The notes under the pieces were generated by a model that was not told the origin of the DNA, ran no database searches, and was given only the letters and a program-made list of their open reading frames with translations. This document shows, in pieces, positions 19,206 to 28,114 of a stretch of DNA of 64,000 nt. Within the stretch, counting starts at the first letter, position 1; every line of letters begins with the position of its first letter. The position numbers and the translations under genes are program-made. Where the stretch lies: contig NC_019779.1 of NCBI RefSeq assembly GCF_000317635.1, forward strand, positions 1-64,000, given 5' to 3'. Source of the stretch: Halothece sp. PCC 7418. Lineage in GTDB: Bacteria > Cyanobacteriota > Cyanobacteriia > Cyanobacteriales > Rubidibacteraceae.

Positions 19206-22200
19206 ATGGATATTTCTCTCAATTTTGGTTTTGGAAGTCTTTCTCGCGGATTTGATTGTGTCGTTGCGAATATCGACAAGAAAAAACAGTGTGAGGGGAG
19301 TCTTCCAAAGAATGAGAAATTAGCGGAATTACAAAGACGATGGCGGTTACTCTACGAAGCCCTTTTGCAACGATTTAACCCAGAACAGCGGTCTGTGTTT
19401 GAAGTAGATGAAGGGGATATTACCAATGTTTCCGAGGGAAGTTTTGAAGAGGTTTGTCAGGAAATAACAGAGAGTTTTAATCAGTGGTTGAATAGTGAGT
19501 CGTTTCAGAGAATTATTAACACTCTCTATCAGCAGTTAGGAACAGGCGAACCCATCCGAGTGATTATCGAAAGTGAAGATCGGATTTTACAAAAATTGCC
19601 CTGGCATTTATGGGAATATGTTCAGCAGAACTCACAAGTTGGAATTAGCTTTACTTCTCTCAATTACGATCTACAAACCCGTCAAGAAGAACAATCAGAA
19701 CAAGTTAAAGTTTTAGCAATTTTTGGCGACTCTACAGGAATAGATTTAGAGAAAGATCGCACCACGTTAGAAAACTTTACCAATGCTGAAATTCATTATC
19801 TCGATGAACGATCCCGTCAAGAATTTAATGATCAACTTTGGGAACAGAATTGGGATATTCTCTTTTTTGCAGGACACAGTAACAGTAATCAATCGGGAGG
19901 CGAAATTGGACTGAATGCGACAGAAAGCCTTTCCCTTGCTGACCTCAAAAATGGATTAAGAACAGCGATTAATAATGGTCTGAAACTGGCGATTTTCAAC
20001 TCCTGTGATGGGTTGGAACTGGCGTATCTTCTTTGGGAATTAAATCTTCCACAATTGATTGTGATGCAAGCGGATGTTCCTAACCAAGTAGCGCAACATT
20101 TTCTGGACTATTTCTTGAATGCTTTAATGGTTAAAGGAAAATCGGTGGAACTCGCCCATCGAGAAGCAAAAGAACGTTTAGAAGGTTTAGAGAATCATTA
20201 TCTCGGTGCGACTTGGCTTCCTGTACTATTTCAAAATCCTAGCGTTCAGTGGCATCCTAGTTCTCATTCTCCCATGAAAATTGACTGGAGCGCGATCGCG
20301 CAGGAAATGTTAACCCGTCAAGTTACCAGCAACCCCCTAACCAATCGAGATGGAAAGCGGTTTGACTTGGATGACATTTTTGTTCCTTTGGGATTAGTGG
20401 AACGTAAGAAACAGGAGAAGAAAAAAGATAGCACTTCCGCAGAAGACGGGTCTGAGTTTTACCAGCAAGAAGAAGTAACACGACGCTATGAGAGAGATGA
20501 GTTTTTAGACGATATTTTAACGCAGGGTAACACTCCCAAGAGTCAAGGAAAACGGCTGGCGATTATTGGTGAACCAGGTGCGGGAAAAACCACTCAACTG
20601 CAAAAGATGGGAGACTGGCTAACTTCTCAGGGGAATCAGCTTGTCATTTGGGTTTCTTTGGCTGATTTACAGGGACAACCCTTAGAAGATTATCTTTTAA
20701 AAGAGTGGCTGAAAAAAGCATTAAAAACACCGCGAGTTAATTCTGAACAAGAAGAGAAATTTATTAACTTATTCCGAGAACAATCGGTTTGGCTACTCTT
20801 GGATGGTGTGGATGAGATGGGAGAGAGTAGCCCCTTGCGACAGTTAGCGAGTCAACTGCGTCAAGGTTGGCTATCTTCAGCGCGAGTAATTTTAACCTGT
20901 CGGTTGAATGTTTGGGATGCGGGGAAAAATGCACTGGATGAGTTTGATGTGTACCGTAACCTCGATTTTTCTGATGAATTGCGTCAAGAATTTACCCAAA
21001 AGTGGTTTCAAGAAAGCTCAGAATTAGCAGAAGCATTGGAACAAGAATTGAATCGTCCAGGGAAAGAAAGGATTCGGAATTTAGTGAGAAACCCGTTACG
21101 GCTAACCTTATTATGTGCGTTTTGGCAACGCCGACAAGGAGAACTTCCTGAAACGAAAGCACAACTTTATAAACTGTTTGTGGATATTTTTTATCAGTGG
21201 AAAGAGGAGTTTTTTCCCATTACCACTGCACAGAAAAGGGAGTTAAATCAAGCGTTAGGACGATTGGCAAAAAAAGCAATTGATCAACCTTCAGAGCGAT
21301 TTCGCTTGAGTAAAAAACTGGTTTGTTCGGTGTTAGGGGATGAGGAAACTTCCTTATTTCGGTCAGCCATTGATATCGGTTGGTTAAATCAGGTGGGAGT
21401 CGCCCAGGAAAATCCTGATGAACCTGTTTTTGCGTTTTTTCATCCCACGTTTGAGGAATATTTTGCAGCGTGCGCGATCGAGGATTGGCACTTTTTCTTA
21501 ACCCATTATCCCTCGAATCCCCAACAGGGAACTTATCGAATTTTTGAACCGCAGTGGAAAGAAGTGTTTTTATTGTGGTTGGGAAGAGAAGATATTGAGA
21601 AGGATGAGAAGGAATTTTTGATTGAAGCATTATGGAAGTTTGAGGATAATTGCGGAAATTACTATTACGTTCAGGCTCGTTGTTTAGCAGTAGCAGGAAT
21701 CGGAGAGTTTAAGGAATCTCAATGGGCTGATGAAAGTATTAACTGGGCAATTTCTAAAACTTATGGTTATCTAGATCATCAAATAAATGAATGGCAAGAA
21801 ACTGATCCAATTACAATAGAAATAATTTGTAGAGATGCTTTATTAGAAAGTGATTCCCAACGAGTAGTTGCTAAAAGTCTTGATATCTTACGACATTACC
21901 CTTCTTTCATCTTATATTACTGTACTTGGTGGTGTGAAGTTGTTGGTCGTTTATCCTTTCAAAATCCTGAAGCAGTTAATAGGCTAAGCCAGCTTTTAGG
22001 GTTAGATATCCAGAAATTGCATATGTCTTATGGAGATACAATGGCTTTTGAGCATGGACAATCAACACCATCAAGTACTATTGCTAAAGGAATTTTAAAG
22101 ATCGATCCTCATCATGAAAAAGCAAATCAAATTACTGAATCTTATCAGGCATTTTTAGATAGTCAAAATATTCCAGAGGAATTTATGTATGGTGGGTATA

Positions 22201-23831
22201 ATAAAGGGCATCCACAATTTCTAGAGTTATTGCTTAGTTTCAATGACTCTCCTGATCCTATTGACGAATGTATCAACAAATTTGGATGTAAAAATCAAGA
22301 AGAAGCTGAACGTCTTTTACAAAATATTGAAGAAGCTTCATTTGAATTAGTCAAAAGTAAAATAGATAGTGTTGACTTTTACCAAATTAAACAAGGAATT
22401 TGTTTGCTAACATATCGGTTTGAAAGAGATTATAGAACAGTGCAATTAGCACTAGATTTAATCAGTCGTAATATAGACATAAAACTTAAAAAACTTCTTA
22501 AAGAAGAATTTGATTCTATAGCTAGAAACTTTCTAGATGATAAAAATGTAATGTTTTTAATCACTGAAAGTATTGAAAATGAACTGAATGAAGAAAATCA
22601 ATTATTGAAAATAGAAATATTATGTTCAATTTATGCTTATACAAGCCATTACCGCTATAAGATCGATCATCCTGACATTTATAGTTATCTTCTAAAAGTA
22701 ATTAATCAAACCAATAGAACAGAAGTTTGCCTTAAAGCTATAAAAATATTGGCTCGTAGAGTAGGAGTTGACTTGACTATAAAATCTGATCAAATCAATC
22801 CCGTCAATGATTACATAATTGATTCATTATTAGAGGCTATTGATCGATTTGATGATGCTCAAATTTGTCTAAGGTCAGTTAGCATACTCAATGATCTTGA
22901 GAGTAAAAATTTAACTATTGTTGACTCCTTAAAAAATATCATCAGAAACAATAATGAATCTAAAAGCATCTTTGAGGCATTTACCTTCTTAAATCAATTC
23001 AGTCCTAATGACCCTGATTTACCTGTTTTGTTGAAAGGCTTTGTTCAAATTTGCAACGAAAGTAAAATCAAATTAGAAGCGATAAAATTACTACATACAA
23101 TAGAACCTTATGATCAGAATGTTGTAAATGAGCTAACAAGATTTATTCAAACTGACTTAGACGAAAAACTAATTTGGGATGCAATTCAATTTTGGTATGA
23201 AGAAATCAATAATCGGGATGTAATACCAATTATCATTCCTCGCATTATACAGAATAAAACAACATATGGAATTAGTAAGCGTTCTATATTACTACACTGT
23301 GCTCAGAATCTAAGCTACCCTGAATTTTATCAAGCATGGCATTCTCAAACCAAAACCCCACACCCAGAAGTAGAACCGACTGATCCAGCAGAATTTAATC
23401 CCTCTTTAGAACAGCAATATTTACCTGAAATTCTATCTCAACTGGAAGCAACAACCAATGTTTATCCAATTCCCATAGATGCTGATTGTTTAGTCGAAGA
23501 AACCGATAAAAGCGCGATCGCGCAGGAACTACTCAATCAAATTTATGAAACCAGCTTCCCTGACATCAATAGTCCCACAGCTAATAATGCACCACAAATT
23601 AAACAACATCTTCCTGAAATTAAACATCGCCTACAAGTCAACCAACTCGCCCTGATTCTCTACAATTGTAACCCTGAATCAACTCCTGAACTCCAGAAAT
23701 TATGTCGCCAACTCAGCCGTCAACTGAAAATTTCATGGATTACAGAACAACCCTTAGAACCCCCTTTACAAGGCTTTCAACTGCAACCCAACTTACAGAA
23801 TGTCCTTCAAAATTGGTTGAATGAAATTTAA
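19206..23831 (+). CDS. CHAT-NACHT STAND protein
   Basis: A 1541-residue signalling ATPase. Residues about 100-350 form a caspase-like CHAT domain with the catalytic dyad visible as His224 (FFAGHS) and Cys267 (FNSCDG). A NACHT NTPase follows with Walker A GEPGAGKTT (about 455-463) and Walker B LLLDGVDEM (Asp533). The C-terminal 700 residues are helical repeat-like, ending in a conserved-looking cap (PIPIDADCLVEETDKSAIAQ). Known members use the repeats to sense a trigger, the NACHT to oligomerise, and the CHAT as effector protease. DNA of about 21.7-23.3 kb is much more AT-rich than the rest of the gene, suggesting an exchanged sensor region. Confidence 0.85.
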   Translation: MDISLNFGFGSLSRGFDCVVANIDKKKQCEGSLPKNEKLAELQRRWRLLYEALLQRFNPEQRSVFEVDEGDITNVSEGSFEEVCQEITESFNQWLNSESFQRIINTLYQQLGTGEPIRVIIESEDRILQKLPWHLWEYVQQNSQVGISFTSLNYDLQTRQEEQSEQVKVLAIFGDSTGIDLEKDRTTLENFTNAEIHYLDERSRQEFNDQLWEQNWDILFFAGHSNSNQSGGEIGLNATESLSLADLKNGLRTAINNGLKLAIFNSCDGLELAYLLWELNLPQLIVMQADVPNQVAQHFLDYFLNALMVKGKSVELAHREAKERLEGLENHYLGATWLPVLFQNPSVQWHPSSHSPMKIDWSAIAQEMLTRQVTSNPLTNRDGKRFDLDDIFVPLGLVERKKQEKKKDSTSAEDGSEFYQQEEVTRRYERDEFLDDILTQGNTPKSQGKRLAIIGEPGAGKTTQLQKMGDWLTSQGNQLVIWVSLADLQGQPLEDYLLKEWLKKALKTPRVNSEQEEKFINLFREQSVWLLLDGVDEMGESSPLRQLASQLRQGWLSSARVILTCRLNVWDAGKNALDEFDVYRNLDFSDELRQEFTQKWFQESSELAEALEQELNRPGKERIRNLVRNPLRLTLLCAFWQRRQGELPETKAQLYKLFVDIFYQWKEEFFPITTAQKRELNQALGRLAKKAIDQPSERFRLSKKLVCSVLGDEETSLFRSAIDIGWLNQVGVAQENPDEPVFAFFHPTFEEYFAACAIEDWHFFLTHYPSNPQQGTYRIFEPQWKEVFLLWLGREDIEKDEKEFLIEALWKFEDNCGNYYYVQARCLAVAGIGEFKESQWADESINWAISKTYGYLDHQINEWQETDPITIEIICRDALLESDSQRVVAKSLDILRHYPSFILYYCTWWCEVVGRLSFQNPEAVNRLSQLLGLDIQKLHMSYGDTMAFEHGQSTPSSTIAKGILKIDPHHEKANQITESYQAFLDSQNIPEEFMYGGYNKGHPQFLELLLSFNDSPDPIDECINKFGCKNQEEAERLLQNIEEASFELVKSKIDSVDFYQIKQGICLLTYRFERDYRTVQLALDLISRNIDIKLKKLLKEEFDSIARNFLDDKNVMFLITESIENELNEENQLLKIEILCSIYAYTSHYRYKIDHPDIYSYLLKVINQTNRTEVCLKAIKILARRVGVDLTIKSDQINPVNDYIIDSLLEAIDRFDDAQICLRSVSILNDLESKNLTIVDSLKNIIRNNNESKSIFEAFTFLNQFSPNDPDLPVLLKGFVQICNESKIKLEAIKLLHTIEPYDQNVVNELTRFIQTDLDEKLIWDAIQFWYEEINNRDVIPIIIPRIIQNKTTYGISKRSILLHCAQNLSYPEFYQAWHSQTKTPHPEVEPTDPAEFNPSLEQQYLPEILSQLEATTNVYPIPIDADCLVEETDKSAIAQELLNQIYETSFPDINSPTANNAPQIKQHLPEIKHRLQVNQLALILYNCNPESTPELQKLCRQLSRQLKISWITEQPLEPPLQGFQLQPNLQNVLQNWLNEI

Positions 23832-23908
23832 AGGTGCATAATCAGCGCGATCGTTGCGTAAAAGTTAATGTTCCTGTCATTTAGAAACAATAGAGAACGG
23901 ACTCAACT

Positions 23909-24472
23909 ATGAATATCTTTCATTGTCTTGATATCAAAGATACGCTTGAGGGGGTGGGATATCCTGATGTTCAGGCTTCTTACTCTTCAGAGCAGTTAAA
24001 AGAAACCCTTGAAACTAAAGCCAAGTGGAAATTTACCGAGTTTACTGAGCGATTTTCAGGAAGTCGAAAAGGAGCATGGGAGCGTTCTGCAAAATTTACC
24101 TTGCGATGGGCTTTTACCCTTGATTATGTTTTCTCTTTTTCCGAGGATCAAGTGAGTGCGCCCTATGGTGCGTTCCAATTCCTTTACCATCCTGAACTGG
24201 TGCGACGTTCTGATGAATTTTCCAAAATACACACTAATATTTTGCGTCTCAATAACACAGGGGTTTACAAAGCGTTGAATATTACCGCAGTGGGAATGAT
24301 GGCGTTAGTTTTTCCTCGCCATGATTACGATCTCCCTGATGAACGTAAAGCTGAAATCGCCCTCGACATCGACAACATCATTAATTATATGGAAGAAAGC
24401 GAAGAATTTCTCAGCACCCATATCTTGCAGATGGGAGACTATAAGCCATTCGTTCCACCCCTTCCCTATTAA
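23909..24472 (+). CDS. hypothetical protein after the CHAT-NACHT gene
   Basis: A 187-residue soluble protein with no motif I recognise. It contains a basic/aromatic middle (WERSAKFTLRWAFTLDYVFS) and an acidic helical end (DERKAEIALDIDNIINYMEE). GC content and codon use are like the housekeeping genes, unlike the AT-rich repeat region of the upstream gene. It starts at ATG 23909, 77 bp after the CHAT-NACHT stop, and could be a fifth cassette member or an independent gene. Confidence 0.6.
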   Translation: MNIFHCLDIKDTLEGVGYPDVQASYSSEQLKETLETKAKWKFTEFTERFSGSRKGAWERSAKFTLRWAFTLDYVFSFSEDQVSAPYGAFQFLYHPELVRRSDEFSKIHTNILRLNNTGVYKALNITAVGMMALVFPRHDYDLPDERKAEIALDIDNIINYMEESEEFLSTHILQMGDYKPFVPPLPY

Positions 24473-24552
24473 AAAAAGTCGCCATTCGCATGGAGAGTCA
24501 ACACAAAATCCAAATCTTCCTTAATCATCGAGAGAGTGAACAGGACAGGATT

Positions 24553-24675
24553 ATGAATCAACAACCCCAATGGAAACGAGATGGAGCGAAGAAAAAAGCG
24601 CGGAAAACTCCTCAGAATGCTCGTCGCAAGCGGAAACAAATCAATCACTGGCGTTCGGTACTGAAGAAACAATAA
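24553..24675 (+). CDS. possible 40-residue basic peptide
   Basis: A short frame encoding a strongly basic peptide (QWKRDGAKKKARKTPQNARR, then KRKQINHWRSVLKKQ). CAGGACAGG lies upstream of ATG 24553 as a possible ribosome binding site. It sits about 65 bp before the DUF4258 gene in the same direction. The composition suggests nucleic-acid binding, but such short basic frames also arise by chance; confidence is low. Confidence 0.3.
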   Translation: MNQQPQWKRDGAKKKARKTPQNARRKRKQINHWRSVLKKQ

Positions 24676-24741
24676 CCGTGCATAATTGTCCAATCCACTG
24701 CGGATAAGTGAGTAGCGTTAAGGAAGCAAGCAACTGAGAGC

Positions 24742-25089
24742 ATGAAGTTCACGAAACAATTGCGGATGCTGGTGAGCCAAGATCAAGCCGTTCAAAAAAT
24801 TCCAGACCTCTTCCTAACTGGGAAATACACGGACCGAAACCATGTTCAACGACGGATGCAACAACGCGCAATCAACCTTGACATGATGAAACTGGCTATT
24901 GCTTATGGAGAAGTTGAATTTCACTCAAAAGCTAAAACTTGGACACTACTGGATAAATCTCTGGAAAATACCCCTTACTCCAATTTTGCCGATAAATTGC
25001 GAGGATTACGATTGATCGCTCTTCCCAAACTGCAAGATGAAATCATTTGTGTAACCACTGTCTATTGGAGTTACGCCTTACGCTATTAG
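24742..25089 (+). CDS. DUF4258 domain protein (RelE-like)
   Basis: A 115-residue protein with the DUF4258 pattern: HVQRRMQQRAINLDMMKLAI (basic, R-rich helix after a His), then a central beta hairpin and a C-terminal strand (EIICVTTVYWSYALRY). DUF4258 proteins are related to RelE/BrnT-type toxins, but many are orphans. The start at ATG 24742 is the only reasonable one. No obvious antitoxin gene follows; the basic peptide frame upstream is the only candidate partner. A 9-bp perfect hairpin closes the unit just downstream. Confidence 0.65.
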   Translation: MKFTKQLRMLVSQDQAVQKIPDLFLTGKYTDRNHVQRRMQQRAINLDMMKLAIAYGEVEFHSKAKTWTLLDKSLENTPYSNFADKLRGLRLIALPKLQDEIICVTTVYWSYALRY

Positions 25090-25101
25090 ACAAGCCGAAT
25101 C

Positions 25102-25126
25102 AGCAACACTAAATTAAAGTGTTGCT
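25102..25126 (+). terminator. hairpin between the DUF4258 gene and the TerY operon
   Basis: AGCAACACT and AGTGTTGCT form a perfect 9-bp stem with a 7-nt A/T loop, 12 bp after the DUF4258 stop. No strong T-run follows, so it may be a weak terminator or a transcript-end stabiliser. It separates the upstream unit from the vWA-led operon. Confidence 0.5.
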
Positions 25127-25353
25127 CTCATCACATTTTGAATCTAGCAACAACTGATCACTGTTGTGAAAAATTATATTTTGATATAGAAAAGTATTAC
25201 AACTTGATTAAAAATCACAATTAAGTTATTACAATTAGTCTAAATTAAACTAATATGAATAACAATTAAAAAGTAATAAAAACAAAATCAATTAGTACAA
25301 CTGAGCCTTATCAGCCTGAACAATCTGTAACAAACGCTGACCCATTCTATACA
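25127..25353 (+). promoter_or_regulatory. AT-rich leader of the TerY-led operon
   Basis: The 227 bp ahead of the vWA gene are very AT-rich. ACAATTA occurs three times (within CACAATTAAG, TACAATTAGT and AACAATTAAA). The operon promoter should lie here, and the recurring heptamer could be an operator. I cannot identify a specific regulator site. Confidence 0.35.
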
Positions 25354-26022
25354 ATGAGCAAGTTCAAACAGTTTACAACCCAAGCCCCAAGACGACTTCC
25401 CGTAATTATTCTCGCTGATGTCAGTGGTAGCATGAGCGTTGATGGGAAAATCGAAACTCTAAACCGTGCGCTTCGAGAAATGCTCAACTCATTTCAAGAT
25501 GAAGATGATGTCAGAGCAAAGATTTATGTCTCTGTTGTCACCTTTAACGGTAATGCAGCCACCCTTCACCAACCCTTACTGATTGCAGATGAAGTAATTT
25601 GGAAAGACATGAGCGCTGCGGGAAGAACCCCTATGGGAAGTGCTTTTTCTCTCGTGAAAGAAATGCTAGAAGACAAAGAACAAATCGCCAGCCGGGATTA
25701 TCGTCCCACCCTAGTTTTAGTGTCTGATGGCATTCCTACCGATGACTGGCGTTCCCCTCTCAAAGAATTATTAGACTCCCCACGAGCTTCTAAAGCCGTG
25801 CGTCTGGCGATGGGAATTGGCGCAGAAGCCGATAATGAGCCACTACAGGCGTTTATTGCCAACCAAGACACGCAATTACCCGTTTTCCAAGCTGATGAAG
25901 CCAGCCAAATTCGTCAGTTTTTCCGTTTTGTCACTCTAAGCGTCACCAGTCGCTCGAAAAGTGCGACCCCAAACACAGTTCCTTCCTTTGACTATGACGA
26001 TATTGACGACATTGACTTTTAG
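25354..26022 (+). CDS. TerY-like vWA domain protein
   Basis: A 222-residue von Willebrand factor A domain protein. The metal-ion-dependent adhesion site is intact: DVSGSMS (Asp22, Ser24, Ser26), a Thr in AAGRTPMGSAF, and an Asp in LVLVSDGIPTDDW. The compact single-domain form, acidic tail (DYDDIDDIDF) and immediate linkage to PP2C and kinase genes match TerY of the TerY phosphorylation triad. It is probably a cytoplasmic scaffold or substrate. It is the first gene of a seven-gene run and ends 2 bp before the PP2C start. Confidence 0.88.
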   Translation: MSKFKQFTTQAPRRLPVIILADVSGSMSVDGKIETLNRALREMLNSFQDEDDVRAKIYVSVVTFNGNAATLHQPLLIADEVIWKDMSAAGRTPMGSAFSLVKEMLEDKEQIASRDYRPTLVLVSDGIPTDDWRSPLKELLDSPRASKAVRLAMGIGAEADNEPLQAFIANQDTQLPVFQADEASQIRQFFRFVTLSVTSRSKSATPNTVPSFDYDDIDDIDF

Positions 26023-26024
26023 AA

Positions 26025-26762
26025 ATGGAATTAAATCATTGGGAATGCTTTGGCGCTTCCGTACAAGGTATTCTTCACAAAAAAGAAAATCGCCCTAATG
26101 AAGATGCTTGGAAACGACACAGCACCCGATACACCACTGCGGTTGTTGTCAGTGATGGTATGGGGTCAAAACCCAACGCTCGTTTTGGCGCAAAAATGGC
26201 GTGTCAAGCGGTGAATGATGGGTTGAGAAACTGGGCGAAAGTGTCTGACGCGCCTCCCGTTTATTTATTGCGTTTGATTCATATCAATTGGACATTGCGA
26301 GTGCTTCCTCAATCAGAAGCCGATAGTGCTGCAACTTGTTTATTTGCGGTGGTTTTGGCTTCAGGAAAACTGGTGTTGGCGCAGTTAGGAGATGGAATTG
26401 TAGCGTTACGGGAACCCGATGGAAAAGTTACTCGGTTGACTCCACCGAAAACGGGCTTTGGGAATGAGACCACAGGGTTAGGTGTCGCCCGTTCAACAAA
26501 GGAATGGTCAGTAATCACGCGATCGCGCCTCCTACCTGGAACAGCCATTTTACTCGCTTCTGATGGCATTGCTGATGACTTAAAACCCGATCGTATTGGA
26601 GATTTTATAGAAGTGCTAATCAATGATTTTGCGCCCCTTCCTCCCCGCAAACGTTACCACGCGATCGCTTCCGAATTGCGCCAATGGACAACCGAAAACC
26701 ATCTCGATGACAAAACCTTAGCCATACTGTTCGCCAAACCAACAGGAGAGAAAAATGGATAA
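26025..26762 (+). CDS. PP2C-type serine/threonine phosphatase of the TerY triad
   Basis: A 245-residue PP2C phosphatase. Metal-binding motifs are visible: NEDAWKR (first Asp), VVVSDGMGS, LVLAQLGDGIVAL and LLASDGIADD, with DDKTLAILF at the end. It should reverse phosphorylation made by the kinase encoded next. Its stop overlaps the kinase start by 8 bp (ATGGATAA), so translation is probably coupled. Confidence 0.88.
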   Translation: MELNHWECFGASVQGILHKKENRPNEDAWKRHSTRYTTAVVVSDGMGSKPNARFGAKMACQAVNDGLRNWAKVSDAPPVYLLRLIHINWTLRVLPQSEADSAATCLFAVVLASGKLVLAQLGDGIVALREPDGKVTRLTPPKTGFGNETTGLGVARSTKEWSVITRSRLLPGTAILLASDGIADDLKPDRIGDFIEVLINDFAPLPPRKRYHAIASELRQWTTENHLDDKTLAILFAKPTGEKNG

Positions 26763-28110
26763 GCCAAAAAAAACCGTAGTTGATGAACTGGGAACCGCTT
26801 ATGAATTAACCAAAGAATTGGGAGAAGGAGGACAAGGTAAGGTTTTTGCTGTCAGTGGCGGAAGATATGCGGTTAAACTGCTTCCCAAAAAATCTGATCG
26901 TGAAACCCTACGCCGAAAACTCCAACGAGTGAGACTGCTTCCCATAGACGACTTAAAAATGGCAAGTCCTAAAGCCATGTTAAAACCGCCTCGTGTTGGG
27001 TATGTCATGGAAATATTAACGGGAATGACTCCCATTCAAACCTTAATCAATATTCCTGTTGATCCTGAATTGTATCTCGCAGGAGGGGGACTAAAACGGC
27101 GGTTACTGTTACTAGCGCAATGTGCGGAAATCTTTTCTCGACTCCACGCCAAAGGGTTAGTTTATAGTGACCCCTCCCCAGGAAATATCTTTATTTCTAG
27201 CGATGTGGATAGCTACGAAGTGCGATTAATTGATGCGGATAACCTTCATTATGAATCTGATCCCGCTTCAGGGGTTTATACTCCCAGTTATGGCGCACCA
27301 GAAGTGGTGAAAGGAAAGTCTGGAGTTAATACTCTCACTGATGCTTATGCGTTTGCTGTGATTGTTTTTCAGGCCTTAACCCTCATTCATCCCTTCATTG
27401 GTGACTGGGTAAATGAAGGAGAACCCGAATTAGAAGACAAAGCGTATCAGGGGGAAGTTCCTTGGATTGATGATCCTCATGATACTCGCAATCAAACGGA
27501 AGCAGGTATTCCCCGTGAGATAGTTTTATCTCCAGGGTTGCGGAAACTCTCTCAACAGTGTTTTGGAGAAGGATTAAATGATCCCCTACAACGTCCTGGT
27601 ATTTCTCAATGGCGAGATAAGTTATATTCGGCTGCGGCTTTTACAGTTCATTGTCCAGAGTGTGCAATGACCTATTATCCCAATAAACAGCGATTTTGTC
27701 CCTGGTGCGATTCACCGCAACCGCGTTTTGTGGAAGTGCGGATCATCCGTTGGGAACCCGAAAAAGGATGTTGTGAGGAAAAAGAACATATCTTTCATCG
27801 TCTGGTTTTAGAAGAGAATTATGGTCTAACTTTAACGACTCGCGTGATTAAAGGACGAACAGGAGAAGCGGGAACTGATCCGTTAGTGGAACTGGTTTTA
27901 GCAGGAGAAAAAATCAGAGTTCGTAGTGTCGAGGATAAGAATTATTTATTAACTTGTGAGGCTTATGGGATAGAAAAATCAGCCAGTATCAATAGTGAGA
28001 AATGGCGGGCTTTCCCAATTTACAAAAATGAAAAATATGGACGCTGGCGTTTACATTTTGATGCGTTAAATGCCCCTCATCGTGTTGCATTATTTATTGA
28101 TCGGAGTTAA
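26755..28110 (+). CDS. Ser/Thr kinase with C-terminal zinc ribbon (TerY triad)
   Basis: A 451-residue protein. The kinase domain has a glycine loop GEGGQGKVF, a catalytic Lys41 (YAVKLL), a divergent catalytic loop YSDPSPGN (Asp139, with Asn present but no HRD) and DAD in place of DFG (Asp160). A zinc ribbon follows: Cys300/Cys303 (CPEC) and Cys315/Cys318 (CPWC). The last 120 residues are beta-rich and may be a substrate- or phosphopeptide-binding domain; I cannot assign them. The order kinase, zinc ribbon, C-terminal domain fits the TerY-triad kinase group. The helicase start follows after 4 bp. Confidence 0.85.
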   Translation: MDKPKKTVVDELGTAYELTKELGEGGQGKVFAVSGGRYAVKLLPKKSDRETLRRKLQRVRLLPIDDLKMASPKAMLKPPRVGYVMEILTGMTPIQTLINIPVDPELYLAGGGLKRRLLLLAQCAEIFSRLHAKGLVYSDPSPGNIFISSDVDSYEVRLIDADNLHYESDPASGVYTPSYGAPEVVKGKSGVNTLTDAYAFAVIVFQALTLIHPFIGDWVNEGEPELEDKAYQGEVPWIDDPHDTRNQTEAGIPREIVLSPGLRKLSQQCFGEGLNDPLQRPGISQWRDKLYSAAAFTVHCPECAMTYYPNKQRFCPWCDSPQPRFVEVRIIRWEPEKGCCEEKEHIFHRLVLEENYGLTLTTRVIKGRTGEAGTDPLVELVLAGEKIRVRSVEDKNYLLTCEAYGIEKSASINSEKWRAFPIYKNEKYGRWRLHFDALNAPHRVALFIDRS

Positions 28111-28114
28111 ACCA

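Noticed and set aside
21220-21630. 136-codon antisense frame in the CHAT-NACHT gene
   Set aside because: The sense frame carries conserved NACHT-type sequence; the antisense product resembles nothing.
24321-24524. 67-codon frame overlapping the end of the hypothetical gene at 23909
   Set aside because: Serine/isoleucine-rich shadow of the sense frame, without a start site of its own.
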